A stretch of DNA of 64,000 nucleotides, taken from NCBI GenBank assembly GCA_035649495.1, contig DASRJL010000099.1, positions 25,638-89,637 on the forward strand, written 5' to 3'. A program made the position numbers and the translations under genes. This DNA is from SG8-41 sp035649495. Lineage in GTDB: Bacteria; Pseudomonadota; Gammaproteobacteria; Burkholderiales; SG8-41. The notes under the pieces are model-generated. The model was not told the DNA's origin and ran no database searches. It worked only from the letters and a program-made list of their open reading frames with translations. How positions within the stretch are numbered: position 1 is the stretch's first letter; each line of letters starts with the position of its first letter. Below are positions 34,697 to 43,522 of this stretch, in pieces.

Positions 34697-36314
34697 ACAC
34701 GATGACAATCGTCCCGCGATCGTAGTCGCTGCCCTTCTCGAGCAGGTTGAGCAGCTTCGCGACCTGCTTGCGGTCGGTGTGAACCTCCACGAAGCGCCCG
34801 GTCTGGAACCAGCCTGCAGGGAGCACGAGCGTCGTGGGAGTGCTCGGAGCAGCCACTTCGGGAAGCAGCAGCGCCCGTTCGTAGCGCCCTCCACCCACCG
34901 GGCTGAAGTTGGACGGCCGCACGAGGACTGCCTGCGGCACGCCCGGCAGCAGGCGGACGCCGCAGCGCAGCCGGGCGTCCTCCTCCATCCTCAGCCACTG
35001 CACCACGCCCAGCTGAAAGTGCCGGCCGCCGGCACGGCGCAGCGTGAGCAGCTGGTTGTGGCTGATGCGCGCCTTGCCGTCGGGCGCGCGCTGTATGCAG
35101 GTGAAGCCGGAGCTGCTGTGGTTGACGGTCGCCCATTGCTCGAGAGCCGCCTCTCGTTCCTTGGCTCCCTTCTCCTTGTCCTGGGCGTGGGATGTCCGCG
35201 CGATGTAGCCGTAGGTATCCAGATCCTGCTTCTCGAGCGAGGTGAGGTCACCGGCCGGCCGCGTGCTCTCGCCGCCACCGAGCTGGATGTGCGAGGCGTT
35301 CAGCCCGAAACACACGTGGACCGGGTCCTCGCTCGCCGCCCGCTCCTCACTGCGCGCGCTGCCGGCGCGACACCACTGGACGTAGAGCAGCATCAGCAGG
35401 TTCTCGCAGCCGGGCTGGCGCGCGTCCTCGCCCAGGCCGAGCTGGAGCGGTGTCTGCCCCTGCTTCAGGAGATTGATGGTCTGCCGCAGCGTCTTGGAAA
35501 GCTGTTCCAGCTCGAGGTAGCGCAGGCCCGGGTTCGGTTGCAGGTCGGCCGCGAACGCCACCCCCTCGCCGCCGTTCAGGTCTACCGCGAGGAGCGGCAG
35601 CTGTCCCGACGGCGGCGCCTGCACCGCGAGCCCCACCAGCGTCGACCAGCGCTCGAGCCAGCGCTCGACGAACGACAGTTGCCGTGCCGCAAGCGAGTAC
35701 GGATTCGCCAGGTGGGCGAGCAGCACCTGGACGTAGCATTCGGCGCAGCTCGAGTCCGGGTCGCGTTGCGCGAACGTGTCGTGCACGCGGATGCGCGCGA
35801 AGCCGTGCTGCTCGGCGAAGGAGTAGAGCTCGTGCAACGCGCGCCAGGCGATTGCAGGCGGCTGCCGGTAGGTGCGGCAGTGCTCGGCCAGCACCTCCCC
35901 GGCGAACCGCAGGCAGCGCATCGTCACGAGCGCCGCGTGCGGCGCGATCGCGAGGTCGCCTTCGCGATACGACTTCAGGCACTGCTGGTAGTTCTGGCTC
36001 ATTCCGTTCCACAGCGCGAGCACGTTGTTCCAGACCATGCTCTCGCCCGGATCGAGCGGCACGCCTCTGCCGGCGTAGCGCTTGCCGGATTCGCTCTGGA
36101 CGAAGTGGACGGAGTCCCTCATCGCCTCGAGGATTTTCAGGCGCTCCAGCGGCGCGATTTGCGAGGCGGCGAGACTGGCGAGCTGCGCCGTCAGCACCTG
36201 CTGCGTGAGCTGCACGTTGGTGAGCGTGAGTTGCTCCAGCCATTGCCTGCAACCCTCGCTGTTGGCGAACTGAAGCGGCGCGGACTGCGCCGCAAGCGGT
36301 TGTGTGCCGGTCAT
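34695..36314 (-). CDS. Large conserved-looking hypothetical protein (possible PilZ-like C-terminus)
   Basis: The 539-residue soluble protein has no signal peptide or membrane segment. The N-terminal 200 residues are helical (VQLTQQVLTAQLASLAASQIAPLERLKILEAMRDSVHFVQ). The middle has a Cys/Trp-containing block (LLMLLYVQWCRAG). The C-terminal 180 residues (NHSSSGFTCIQR, ISHNQLLTLRRA, LGVVQWLRMEEDARLRCGVRLLPG) resemble the beta-barrel arrangement of PilZ-like domains found in large betaproteobacterial proteins. The canonical RxxxR..D/NxSxxG c-di-GMP motif is not clear, so I assign no function. Confidence 0.72.
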   Translation of the reverse strand: MTGTQPLAAQSAPLQFANSEGCRQWLEQLTLTNVQLTQQVLTAQLASLAASQIAPLERLKILEAMRDSVHFVQSESGKRYAGRGVPLDPGESMVWNNVLALWNGMSQNYQQCLKSYREGDLAIAPHAALVTMRCLRFAGEVLAEHCRTYRQPPAIAWRALHELYSFAEQHGFARIRVHDTFAQRDPDSSCAECYVQVLLAHLANPYSLAARQLSFVERWLERWSTLVGLAVQAPPSGQLPLLAVDLNGGEGVAFAADLQPNPGLRYLELEQLSKTLRQTINLLKQGQTPLQLGLGEDARQPGCENLLMLLYVQWCRAGSARSEERAASEDPVHVCFGLNASHIQLGGGESTRPAGDLTSLEKQDLDTYGYIARTSHAQDKEKGAKEREAALEQWATVNHSSSGFTCIQRAPDGKARISHNQLLTLRRAGGRHFQLGVVQWLRMEEDARLRCGVRLLPGVPQAVLVRPSNFSPVGGGRYERALLLPEVAAPSTPTTLVLPAGWFQTGRFVEVHTDRKQVAKLLNLLEKGSDYDRGTIVIV

Positions 36315-36638
36315 GAGATTCCCCGGATATGCTTCACGCGCGGGCCTTGGATGAATCCCCCGGAGGCGATGGCGCCGGCCCGGCGCGATTGTCGCGGCAG
36401 CTTCGCGGCTTTCTTACAGAGCCGTCCCGCTTGCCGCCCAATTGCGCACCGCTTCCGCAGACAGCTTATCCCAATTGGCTCAAGGATGTACGTGAATTAG
36501 TTCACCGTGCACTCAAAAATCAGGCAGAACCGGCGGAAATAGATCACGTTCACGTGGGATAGAGGCGCGTCCGCGCCCGAAGTTCCGCCGCCGCGGTAGC
36601 GCCCGCAGGATGGGGGACCCCTACCCGGTAGCCCGGTA
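36315..36638. other. Intergenic stretch without a supported gene
   Basis: A + frame (36329-36562) could encode 77 residues, but its first half is Arg/Pro/Gly-rich background and it has no ribosome-binding site. There is a CACGTTCACGTG palindrome at about 36546. Part of the region must hold the promoter of the 34695-36314 gene. Confidence 0.5.
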
Positions 36639-37043
36639 CTAAGCCGCGAGGGTTGCGATGATCCAGTAGCGCGCGCCCTTGCCGAGCGCGATGAACGCCA
36701 GGCTCAGCCACGGATCGAGTCGCAGCCATCCGGCCGCGACACACAGCGGATCCCCGATCACGGGCACCCACGAGAGCAGCAGCACCGGTGCGCCGTACTT
36801 CCGCACCGGCGCGAGGCCCTTCAACGGCTTTCCCTGGTGAACCTCGGGAATCGCGCGCCCTATCAGCCAGGACGACATCCCGCCCAGTGTATTCCCCGCC
36901 GTCGCGACTGCCACCGGGAGCCAGTACGCGGCGGGATGGAGCTTCAGCACCGCGTAAAGAACGGCCTCCGACCCGCCCGGCAACAGCGTTGCGGCGAGAA
37001 AACTGGAGGCGAACAAGGCCCACAGGCTGGCGTCTTCGCTCAT
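36639..37043 (-). CDS. yqaA: YqaA-family (SNARE-associated/DedA-like) membrane protein
   Basis: The 134-residue protein from ATG 37043 has MSEDASLWALFASSFLAATLLPGGSEAVLYAVL, then VAVATAGNTLGGMSSWLIGR and LLLSWVPVIGDPLCVAAGWLRL, the small DedA-superfamily pattern of YqaA. The frame extends to 37115, but that leader is entirely heptad repeat. The function of YqaA is unknown; DedA relatives are lipid scramblases. The ATG touches heptad element 9. Confidence 0.88.
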   Translation of the reverse strand: MSEDASLWALFASSFLAATLLPGGSEAVLYAVLKLHPAAYWLPVAVATAGNTLGGMSSWLIGRAIPEVHQGKPLKGLAPVRKYGAPVLLLSWVPVIGDPLCVAAGWLRLDPWLSLAFIALGKGARYWIIATLAA

Positions 37044-37141
37044 GTGACGGTGAACGGTGAATCGTGAATGGTGAATCGTAAACCCGTGCGTACGAAACGA
37101 TTTACCATTTACCATCCACCATTTACCATTGACGGTTCACC
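37044..37141. repeat. Heptad-repeat hairpin element 9 (GTGAATN type)
   Basis: The left arm (37044-37083) has GTGACGG/TGAACGG/GTGAATC/GTGAATG/GTGAATC units. The right arm (37095-37141) has TTTACCA/TTTACCA/TCCACCA/TTTACCA/TTGACGG units, with only 11 bp between. It occupies essentially all of the gap between the divergent yqaA and aldo/keto reductase starts, so both promoters must lie in it or beyond it. Confidence 0.82.
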
Positions 37142-37156
37142 AGTCAGGAGAAACGA

Positions 37157-38158
37157 ATGCAGCAGCGCAAACTCGGCAAGAACGGCCCGGCGGTGTCCGC
37201 ACTGGGGCTCGGCTGCATGGGCATGTCGATCAGCTACGGCGAGCCGAACGACGAGGAATCGATCGCGACCATGCACCGCGCCATCGATCTCGGCGTCAAC
37301 CTGTTCGTTACTTCCGACGCCTACGGCAACGGCGTCAACGAGGAGCTGGTTGCGAAAGCGATCAAGGGCCGGCGCAGCAAAGTACTCGTCGCGAGCAAGT
37401 TCGGCAATCTCGCGCTCGCCGGCCGGGGCGCAGACGGCGGCGCGCCGGCGTTGACCGGCGGTCATCCGGACTACGTGCCGCAGGCGTGCGACAGGAGCCT
37501 GAAGCGGCTCGGCGTGGACGAGATCGACATCTACGGCATGCACCGCATGGACAAGACGGTGCCGATCGAGGACACGGTAGGGGCCATGAAGCGCCTCGTC
37601 GAGCAGGGAAAAGTGCGCTACCTGCAGCTCTCGGAGGCCGGCGCGCAGACGATCCGGCGCGCGTGCAAGGTGCATCCCATAACCTGTATCGAGACCGAGT
37701 ATTCGCTGTGGAGCCGCGACGTGGAGAACGAGATCCTGCCGGCGTGCCGCGAGCTCGGCATCGGCTTCATGGCGTACGCGCCGCTCGGCCGCGGTTTTCT
37801 CACGGCCACGATGAAGACGCTGGATGCGCTGCTGCCCAAGGATCGGCGCCGCGAGCACCCGCGCTTCAGCCCCGACAACATCGCCAGGAACGCCGGATTG
37901 CTGGAGCCGCTGGAGAGAATCGCGGCGGAGAGGAAATCGAAGCCGGCGCAGATCGCCATAGCATGGCTGCTCGCGCAGGGCGGGGACATCGTGCCGATAC
38001 CGGGCACCAAGCGCCGCTCCTATCTTGAGCAGAATTGCGCCGCGGCGGACATCGCGCTCACGAAGGAAGAAACCGGCGGCCTGAGCAAGGCCTTCGCTCC
38101 CGACGTGGCCGCCGGGACCCGCTACCCGGAGAAGCAGCTCGCCGGGTTGGGAATCTAG
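37157..38158 (+). CDS. Aldo/keto reductase
   Basis: The 333-residue (beta/alpha)8 NADPH oxidoreductase belongs to the YajO/AKR11-13-like group. The start MQQRKLGKNGPAVSALGLGCMGMSISYG has AGGAG eight bases upstream. Catalytic tetrad candidates are the Asp and Tyr in FVTSDAYGNGVNE, Lys in VASKFGN and His in YGMHRMD. The C-terminal cofactor loop reads GGDIVPIPGTKRRSYLEQN. The substrate is unknown. Confidence 0.92.
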   Translation: MQQRKLGKNGPAVSALGLGCMGMSISYGEPNDEESIATMHRAIDLGVNLFVTSDAYGNGVNEELVAKAIKGRRSKVLVASKFGNLALAGRGADGGAPALTGGHPDYVPQACDRSLKRLGVDEIDIYGMHRMDKTVPIEDTVGAMKRLVEQGKVRYLQLSEAGAQTIRRACKVHPITCIETEYSLWSRDVENEILPACRELGIGFMAYAPLGRGFLTATMKTLDALLPKDRRREHPRFSPDNIARNAGLLEPLERIAAERKSKPAQIAIAWLLAQGGDIVPIPGTKRRSYLEQNCAAADIALTKEETGGLSKAFAPDVAAGTRYPEKQLAGLGI

Positions 38159-38239
38159 GCGGTTCAGACGGGACCGCGCCCGACAAGACCGCGCCGATGA
38201 CGGTGGACGCAACCCCGGCAGCCGCCGGCTCCCTGCTGA

Positions 38240-39493
38240 TCAGATCACCCGCAACAAAGGGATGGGGACGATGTAGCGGCCACCCTGGGCGCGATACTCG
38301 GCGGTGTTCTTCACCATTTCATCCACGAAATTCCAGGCGAGGAGCAACAGGTAATTGGGCGGTGACGCCGCCAACCGGTCGCGGCTGACGATCGGGAGAT
38401 GGTTGCCCGGATACAGTTTTCCCTGCTTGGCGGGGGTGTCGTCCACGACATAATCCAGAATTTCCTTCCCGATGCCGCAGTAATTGAGAAGCACATTGCC
38501 CTTGGCCGAAGCGCCATAGGCGGCGAGTTTTTTTCCTTGCGCCTTGAGGGAGTGCACAAACGTCGTGAGTTCCTCCTTCAACGTCGCCACGTGCGATGCG
38601 AACCGCAGATAGGTGGCCTCCTCGTGCAAACCCAGTTCCTCCTCCCATCCGAGGAGACGCTGCACCGTAGCGGAGGGCGCCGCGCCGCTTTCTGCGGGAA
38701 GCGCAGTGATGCGGATGGAGCCGCCGTGGATTTCGAATTCCTGCGCGTTTACGACCGCGAGGCCGTTCTCCTCGAGGGCGCGTTTGAGCGGGCGCAGGAG
38801 AAAATAGGAGAGATGCTCGTGGTAGGCCGTGTCGAACTCGGCGCGGTTCATGAAATTCACCATGTAGGGAACTTCAAAGACAAACGCGCCGGCGGACTGG
38901 ATCAGGGACGCCACGGCACGGATGAACCCGTGGAGATCATCCACGTGTGCCAGTACATTGGTGGCGACTACCAGCCGGGCCGGACCATGTTCCTTCCGAA
39001 TGCGGTCGGCCACCGCCTGTGACCAGAATTCATGGAGCGTCGGAATCCCTGCGTCATTGGCCAGCTTTGCGAGATTCACGGCGGGCTCCACGCCGAGCAC
39101 CTTGCACCCGAGTTTCTGGAATTGCGAGGCGAGGCAGCCGTCGTTGCTCGCGATCTCGACCACGAAATCCTGCGCCGCAAGCGAGAGATCGCGTTTCAAG
39201 CTCGCGGCCATCTCCCCGCAATGATGCTGGAAGGTTTTCGAGACGGACGAATGGTAATCGTATTCGCTGTAGAGAATCCTCGGGTCCACCACCACGCTGA
39301 GCTGCGAGAGAGAGCAGGAGCGGCAAAAATGAATCTCGAGCGGAAAGCGGGGCTCGTCCCGACTGGCGGCCGCGGGATTCAGATAACGGTTCACGAGCGG
39401 CATGAGGCCGAGGTCGAGAAAGGGGACGAGCTCCTTTCCGCCGCACACGCGACAGGTGTTCTGTCGCCGGCTCATGTCGCCGTCCCGGCTCAT
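38240..39493 (-). CDS. Sugar C-methyltransferase (NDP-hexose C-methyltransferase family)
   Basis: The 417-residue product has an N-terminal zinc-binding domain (CRVCGGKELVPF and FCRSCSLSQL), a central SAM-dependent methyltransferase (VVEIASNDGCLASQF, LGVEPAVNLAKLA) and the C-terminal domain of the TylC3/NovU type (AYGASAKGNVLLNYCGIGKEILDYVVDDTPAKQG). These enzymes methylate a ketosugar nucleotide to give a branched deoxysugar. ATG 39493 overlaps the rfbD stop (ATGA), so translation is coupled. An alternative ATG is 39475. Confidence 0.88.
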   Translation of the reverse strand: MSRDGDMSRRQNTCRVCGGKELVPFLDLGLMPLVNRYLNPAAASRDEPRFPLEIHFCRSCSLSQLSVVVDPRILYSEYDYHSSVSKTFQHHCGEMAASLKRDLSLAAQDFVVEIASNDGCLASQFQKLGCKVLGVEPAVNLAKLANDAGIPTLHEFWSQAVADRIRKEHGPARLVVATNVLAHVDDLHGFIRAVASLIQSAGAFVFEVPYMVNFMNRAEFDTAYHEHLSYFLLRPLKRALEENGLAVVNAQEFEIHGGSIRITALPAESGAAPSATVQRLLGWEEELGLHEEATYLRFASHVATLKEELTTFVHSLKAQGKKLAAYGASAKGNVLLNYCGIGKEILDYVVDDTPAKQGKLYPGNHLPIVSRDRLAASPPNYLLLLAWNFVDEMVKNTAEYRAQGGRYIVPIPLLRVI

Positions 39494-40353
39494 GACGGGC
39501 GACCCAGGATGTAAGTGGCGAGGGCGACGCGCCACGAGGACATCTTCACACCGCGCGACGCGAGCTTCTCCGTCCCCAACACGCTGTTTCGGGGACGTCC
39601 GGCAAGCCGGGGCGTGCTGGAAACTTTCAACGGCTCGACCGCGCGCGTAACGCCGGCCAGGCGCAGGACTTCCCGTGAAAACTCGAACCACGAGCACGAG
39701 CCGGTGTTGGTTGCGTGAAACGTTCCCAGGGCTTCCCTTTCCAATAGCGGGCCGACGGCGTCGGCAAGCTCCGATGCGGACGTGGGCGTGCAGACGAGAT
39801 CGTCGCGCACCATCAACGGCTCGCCGCGCCGGGCCTTGCCCAGGATCGTCTCCACGAAATTCAGTTTTCCACCCGGGCTGCGCGCATGCCCATAAATGCC
39901 GCAGGTGCGGAGGATGCAGTGACGGGGCTGAAGCAGGCGCACGGCCTGTTCGCCGGAAAGTTTCGATAGACCGTAGATGCTGAGCGGATGGGCTGGATCA
40001 TCCTCGAGATACGGACGATCGAGTTTCCCGTCGAACACATAATCCGAGCTGAAATGGACGAGCAGGCAATCCATTTCGCGACAGGCCCGGGCGAGGTTCG
40101 CGACGGCGGCGGTATTGGTGGCGAATGCGGGAAACGGATCTTTTTCCGCCGCCTCTACCTGGTTGTACCCCGTGCAATTGATCACGGCGTGCGGATGGAA
40201 TGGTTCCATCGCCGCGTGCAATGCCTGTTGGTCAGTGACTTCGAGATCGGCATGCGAAAGTCCCTTCACAGTCCACCCCGCGCGTGCGCCGCACACGCGC
40301 ATGAGCTCGGTCCCCAGCTGTCCCGTCGCGCCAAGAATCAGGATTCGTTGCAT
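39490..40353 (-). CDS. rfbD: SDR-type NDP-4-keto-sugar reductase (RfbD-like)
   Basis: The 287-residue product matches dTDP-4-dehydrorhamnose reductase: ILILGATGQLGTELMRV, NCTGYNQVEAAEKDP, HFSSDYVFDG, the catalytic YGLSK and the C-terminal TPRLAGRPRNSVLGTEKL. It probably reduces the 4-keto group of a dTDP-deoxysugar. It lies between rfbC (35 bp upstream) and the C-methyltransferase (4-bp overlap). rfbA and rfbB are not present here. Confidence 0.88.
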   Translation of the reverse strand: MQRILILGATGQLGTELMRVCGARAGWTVKGLSHADLEVTDQQALHAAMEPFHPHAVINCTGYNQVEAAEKDPFPAFATNTAAVANLARACREMDCLLVHFSSDYVFDGKLDRPYLEDDPAHPLSIYGLSKLSGEQAVRLLQPRHCILRTCGIYGHARSPGGKLNFVETILGKARRGEPLMVRDDLVCTPTSASELADAVGPLLEREALGTFHATNTGSCSWFEFSREVLRLAGVTRAVEPLKVSSTPRLAGRPRNSVLGTEKLASRGVKMSSWRVALATYILGRPS

Positions 40354-40388
40354 GAACACACAGAATGACAGGCGAGGGAGAAGGGCCG

Positions 40389-40934
40389 TTAGGCAAACGT
40401 TTCTGCGTCCCGCAGCAGGACGCCGGCGCGATCCTTCGCAGTGAGCAGCGCGTCGCCCGTCAGCGGCCACTCGATACCGATTTCGGGATCGCTCCAGAGC
40501 ACGCAGCGTTCGTGCTGGGGGGCGTAATAATCGCTGATCTCGTAGAGGATGTCCGCGGAATCGGACAGGACGAGAAATCCGTGCGCGAAGCCCTCCGGGA
40601 TCCAGGCGAGGCGCCTGTTTTCCGCCGAGAGCGGCGTCCCCGTCCATCTGCCGAAGGCGGACGAGCTCCTGCGCAGATCGACTGCGACGTCGAACACTGC
40701 GCCCGCGACCACCCGCACCAGCTTGGCCTGCGGTCGGGCGATCTGGTAGTGCAGGCCGCGGAGCACGTTTTTCCGCGAGTGCGAGTGGTTGCTCTGCACG
40801 AAGCGCGGACTCAGCCCTGTACGTTCCTGGAAAACGCGCTGGTTGTAGCTTTCGAAGAAAAACCCGCGCGTGTCTTCGAACACCCGGGGTTCGAGCACGA
40901 GGACGCCGGGTAAAGTGGTCTCGATTACATGCAT
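40389..40934 (-). CDS. rfbC: dTDP-4-dehydrorhamnose 3,5-epimerase-type enzyme
   Basis: The cupin-fold epimerase has VLVLEPRVFEDTRGFFFESYNQ, catalytic His in VQSNHSHSRKNVLRGLHYQ, DVAVDLRRSS and PEGFAHGFLVLSD, then YYAPQHERCVLW. From 40934 it has 181 residues; an in-frame ATG at 40958 would add eight. It is the first gene of the three-gene deoxysugar operon. Its 5' end overlaps the divergent TPR gene as annotated, which means one of the two starts is internal. Confidence 0.93.
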   Translation of the reverse strand: MHVIETTLPGVLVLEPRVFEDTRGFFFESYNQRVFQERTGLSPRFVQSNHSHSRKNVLRGLHYQIARPQAKLVRVVAGAVFDVAVDLRRSSSAFGRWTGTPLSAENRRLAWIPEGFAHGFLVLSDSADILYEISDYYAPQHERCVLWSDPEIGIEWPLTGDALLTAKDRAGVLLRDAETFA

Positions 40935-43397
40935 GAGCAAGAGAGTCGGTTGGAGCATAATAGGTTACCGACGCACTCGCCGCAAAACCAGTCCCTGCCA
41001 ACCGATTCCAATTCATTGCCGGCGCTGCTCGAATCCGCGATGGCCCGGCAACGCGGCGGCGACCTCGCGGGCGCGGCGCGCCTGTATCTGCAGATTCTGC
41101 AGCGGGAGCCGCGACATTTCGAAGCGCTGCATTGCCTGGGCGTGGCGCGGGCGCAGGCCGGCGATCCCGCCGCAGCCGAGCGCCATCTGGCCGACGCTGT
41201 CGAGGTCGACCCGGGATCGGCGGAGGCCATGCTGCATCTTGCGCATGTCCGGATGACCCTCGGGCAGGCGCAGAACGCGCTGTCGGCCTACGAGCAGGCA
41301 TTGACCCTGAGGCCGGAGTATCCCGAGGCGCTCTACGGCCACGGCAACGCGCTCGTTGCGCTCGCGCGCCACGCGGAAGCGGTGGAGAGCTACGACCGGG
41401 TGCTCGCGCTCGTTCCGAACCGTCCCGAGGCGTTGACCAATCGCGGCAATGCCCTGCACGACCTCGGGCGGTTCGACGAAGCCCTCGCCAGTTACGACCG
41501 CGCCCTGGCGCTCCTGCCCCAGGCGCCGCTGCTGCACAACAACCGCGGCAACACGCTGCGCGAACTCAAGCGCCACGCGGAAGCGCTGGCGAGCCTCGAC
41601 CGCGCCCTCAGCCTCGATCCGCGGTACCTCGATGCGCGGGTCAATCGCGGCGCGGTCCTGCAGGACCTGAAGCGTCATACGGAGGCTCTCGCGGAATTCG
41701 ACCGGGCGCTCGCGCTCAATCCGCGCGCGGCTGCTTTGCACAGCCTGCGTGCCGGCGCGTTGCACGACTTGAATCGCCACGCCGACGCGATCGCGGGTTA
41801 CCAGCGCGCGCTGCAGATCGAGCCGGCAAATCCCGATATTCTGTACGACTACGCCGGCGTGCTGCGCGACCTCACGCGCTACGACGACGCGCTCGCGAGC
41901 CTGGATCGCGCGCTCGCGGCGAGGCCGGACTTTGTCAAGGCCATCAACAACCGCGTCCAGTGCCTGCGCGCGCTGCGCCGGCACGAGGAGGCGGTTGAGG
42001 CCATCACGCGCCTGCTGGCGCTGGCGCCCGGCTGGGACTACGCGCAGGGAGACCTGTTTCACTCGCGGGCGCATTGCTGCGACTGGGCGGACCATGCCCA
42101 GCGCGCGCAGCGGTTGATCCGGTCCGTCGCCAACGGCCGCAAGGCGGACACCCCGCTCGCCTTCCAGGCAGTCACGGACGCTGCCGCCGCGCAGCGCCGC
42201 TGCGCGGAGATCTATGCCACTGACAAGTATCCCGCGCGCGCACCGCTCTGGAGCGGCGTGCCCTACGCGCACGACAGGATCCGGGTGGCCTACGTGTCGG
42301 CGGATTTCCGCGAGCACCCGGTCTCGTATCTGATGGCCGGTGTGTTCGCGTGCCACGATCGCGGGCGATTCGAGGTCACCGGGATCTCGTTGCAGCCCGA
42401 TGACGGCAGCCCGGCGAGCCGCAGCGTCAGGGCCGCGCTCGGCAATGTCGTGGACGTGTTCGGAAAAACCGACGCGGCGATCGCGGCGCTGCTGCACGAG
42501 ATGGAAATCGACATCGCAGTGGACCTCATGGGCTATACACTCGGCGCCCGGACCGCCATATTCGCGCATCGTCCGGCGCCCGTTCAGGTGAGCTACCTCG
42601 GCTATGCAGGAACCTCCGGCACGCGCTACATGGACTACCTCATTGCCGACCGCATCGCCGTGCCGCCGGAGCGCCGCGCGCACTACTCGGAGCACATCGC
42701 CTGGATGCCGGACAGCTTCCAGGGCAATGGCGAGCGGCCGCGCATCGGGGCGACGAGGCCCGCACGGTCGGCGGCGGGATTGCCCGAGGCCGGATTTGTT
42801 TTCTGCTGCTTCAACAACAGCTACAAGATCACGCCTGCGCTGTTCGAGCGCTGGCTCGCCCTGCTGCAGGCCGCGACGGGCAGCGTGTTGTGGTTATATG
42901 CCGGCGATCCCGTGGTGCCGCGCAACCTGCGCGAGGAGGCGCGCCGCCGCGGCGTCGATCCGGCACGGCTCGTTTTCGCCGAGCGCCTGCCGTACGCGGA
43001 GTATCTGGCCCGCCTGCGCCTGGCGGACCTGTTCCTAGATACCCTGCCGTTCAATGCCGGGACCACGGCCAGCGATGCACTGTGGGCCGGCGTGCCGGTT
43101 CTGACCTGCCCGGGCGATGCTTTTGCCGCGCGGATGGCGGCGAGCCTGCTGACCGCCGTGGGCTTGCCGGAGCTCATTGCCGCGAATGCAGATGACTATT
43201 CGGCGCTCGCGCTGAAGCTGGCGACGACGCCAAGCGTGTTGGCAGAAGTGCGCGATCGGCTCTCGCGCAATCGCGCGGATTGCGCGCTGTTCGACACGCA
43301 GCGTTTTTGCCGGAACCTGGAATCCGCCTACCGGACGATGTGGGAGCGCTGCCGCCGCGGCGAAGCGCCCGCCGGCTTCGACGTCGAGCCGGGCTGA
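40929..43397 (+). CDS. TPR protein with C-terminal O-GlcNAc transferase-like (GT41/SPINDLY) domain
   Basis: The product is up to 822 residues. About ten tetratricopeptide repeats fill residues 28-390 (repeating units such as AEALASLDRALSLDP and DEALASYDRALALLPQAP). A GT41-like catalytic part follows: RVAYVSADFREHPVSYLMAGVF, VDLMGYTLGARTAIFAHRPAPVQVSYLGYAGTSG, CCFNNSYKITPALFERW and LPFNAGTTASDALWAGVPVLTC. It probably moves a sugar onto proteins. The ATG at 40929 overlaps rfbC and lacks a ribosome-binding site. The first repeat helix begins before Met 41040, so a non-ATG start in between is possible. Confidence 0.88.
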   Translation: MHEQESRLEHNRLPTHSPQNQSLPTDSNSLPALLESAMARQRGGDLAGAARLYLQILQREPRHFEALHCLGVARAQAGDPAAAERHLADAVEVDPGSAEAMLHLAHVRMTLGQAQNALSAYEQALTLRPEYPEALYGHGNALVALARHAEAVESYDRVLALVPNRPEALTNRGNALHDLGRFDEALASYDRALALLPQAPLLHNNRGNTLRELKRHAEALASLDRALSLDPRYLDARVNRGAVLQDLKRHTEALAEFDRALALNPRAAALHSLRAGALHDLNRHADAIAGYQRALQIEPANPDILYDYAGVLRDLTRYDDALASLDRALAARPDFVKAINNRVQCLRALRRHEEAVEAITRLLALAPGWDYAQGDLFHSRAHCCDWADHAQRAQRLIRSVANGRKADTPLAFQAVTDAAAAQRRCAEIYATDKYPARAPLWSGVPYAHDRIRVAYVSADFREHPVSYLMAGVFACHDRGRFEVTGISLQPDDGSPASRSVRAALGNVVDVFGKTDAAIAALLHEMEIDIAVDLMGYTLGARTAIFAHRPAPVQVSYLGYAGTSGTRYMDYLIADRIAVPPERRAHYSEHIAWMPDSFQGNGERPRIGATRPARSAAGLPEAGFVFCCFNNSYKITPALFERWLALLQAATGSVLWLYAGDPVVPRNLREEARRRGVDPARLVFAERLPYAEYLARLRLADLFLDTLPFNAGTTASDALWAGVPVLTCPGDAFAARMAASLLTAVGLPELIAANADDYSALALKLATTPSVLAEVRDRLSRNRADCALFDTQRFCRNLESAYRTMWERCRRGEAPAGFDVEPG

Positions 43398-43429
43398 TCA
43401 ATCCCTGAGAGCGCCTAGGTCAATTCGAC

Positions 43430-43522
43430 CGTCATTCGCTCCGTGGCGGGTATCCCCTTTTCCCCTCTGTGGGAAAGCCAGGATTGGGGGCCCAATGGAT
43501 CTCCGCCTTCGCGGGGATGGCT
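43430..43522. repeat. Dispersed REP-like repeat (CCGTCATTCG ... CGCGGGGATGG)
   Basis: The segment opens with ACCGTCATTCGCTCCG and closes with CCGCCTTCGCGGGGATGGC, enclosing GGGAAAGCCAGGATTGGG and CCAATGGATCTCCGCC. This is the layout of intergenic palindromic repeats common in betaproteobacteria. It is translated as the C-terminal tail of the 43432 gene. Confidence 0.6.

Noticed and set aside
36329..36562. 77-residue frame downstream of yqaA
   Set aside because: No ribosome-binding site, background composition in its first half, and no recognisable domain.
37044..37115. N-terminal extension of YqaA (FTIHHSRFTVHR leader)
   Set aside because: The leader is pure heptad repeat, and family members begin at the Met at 37043.
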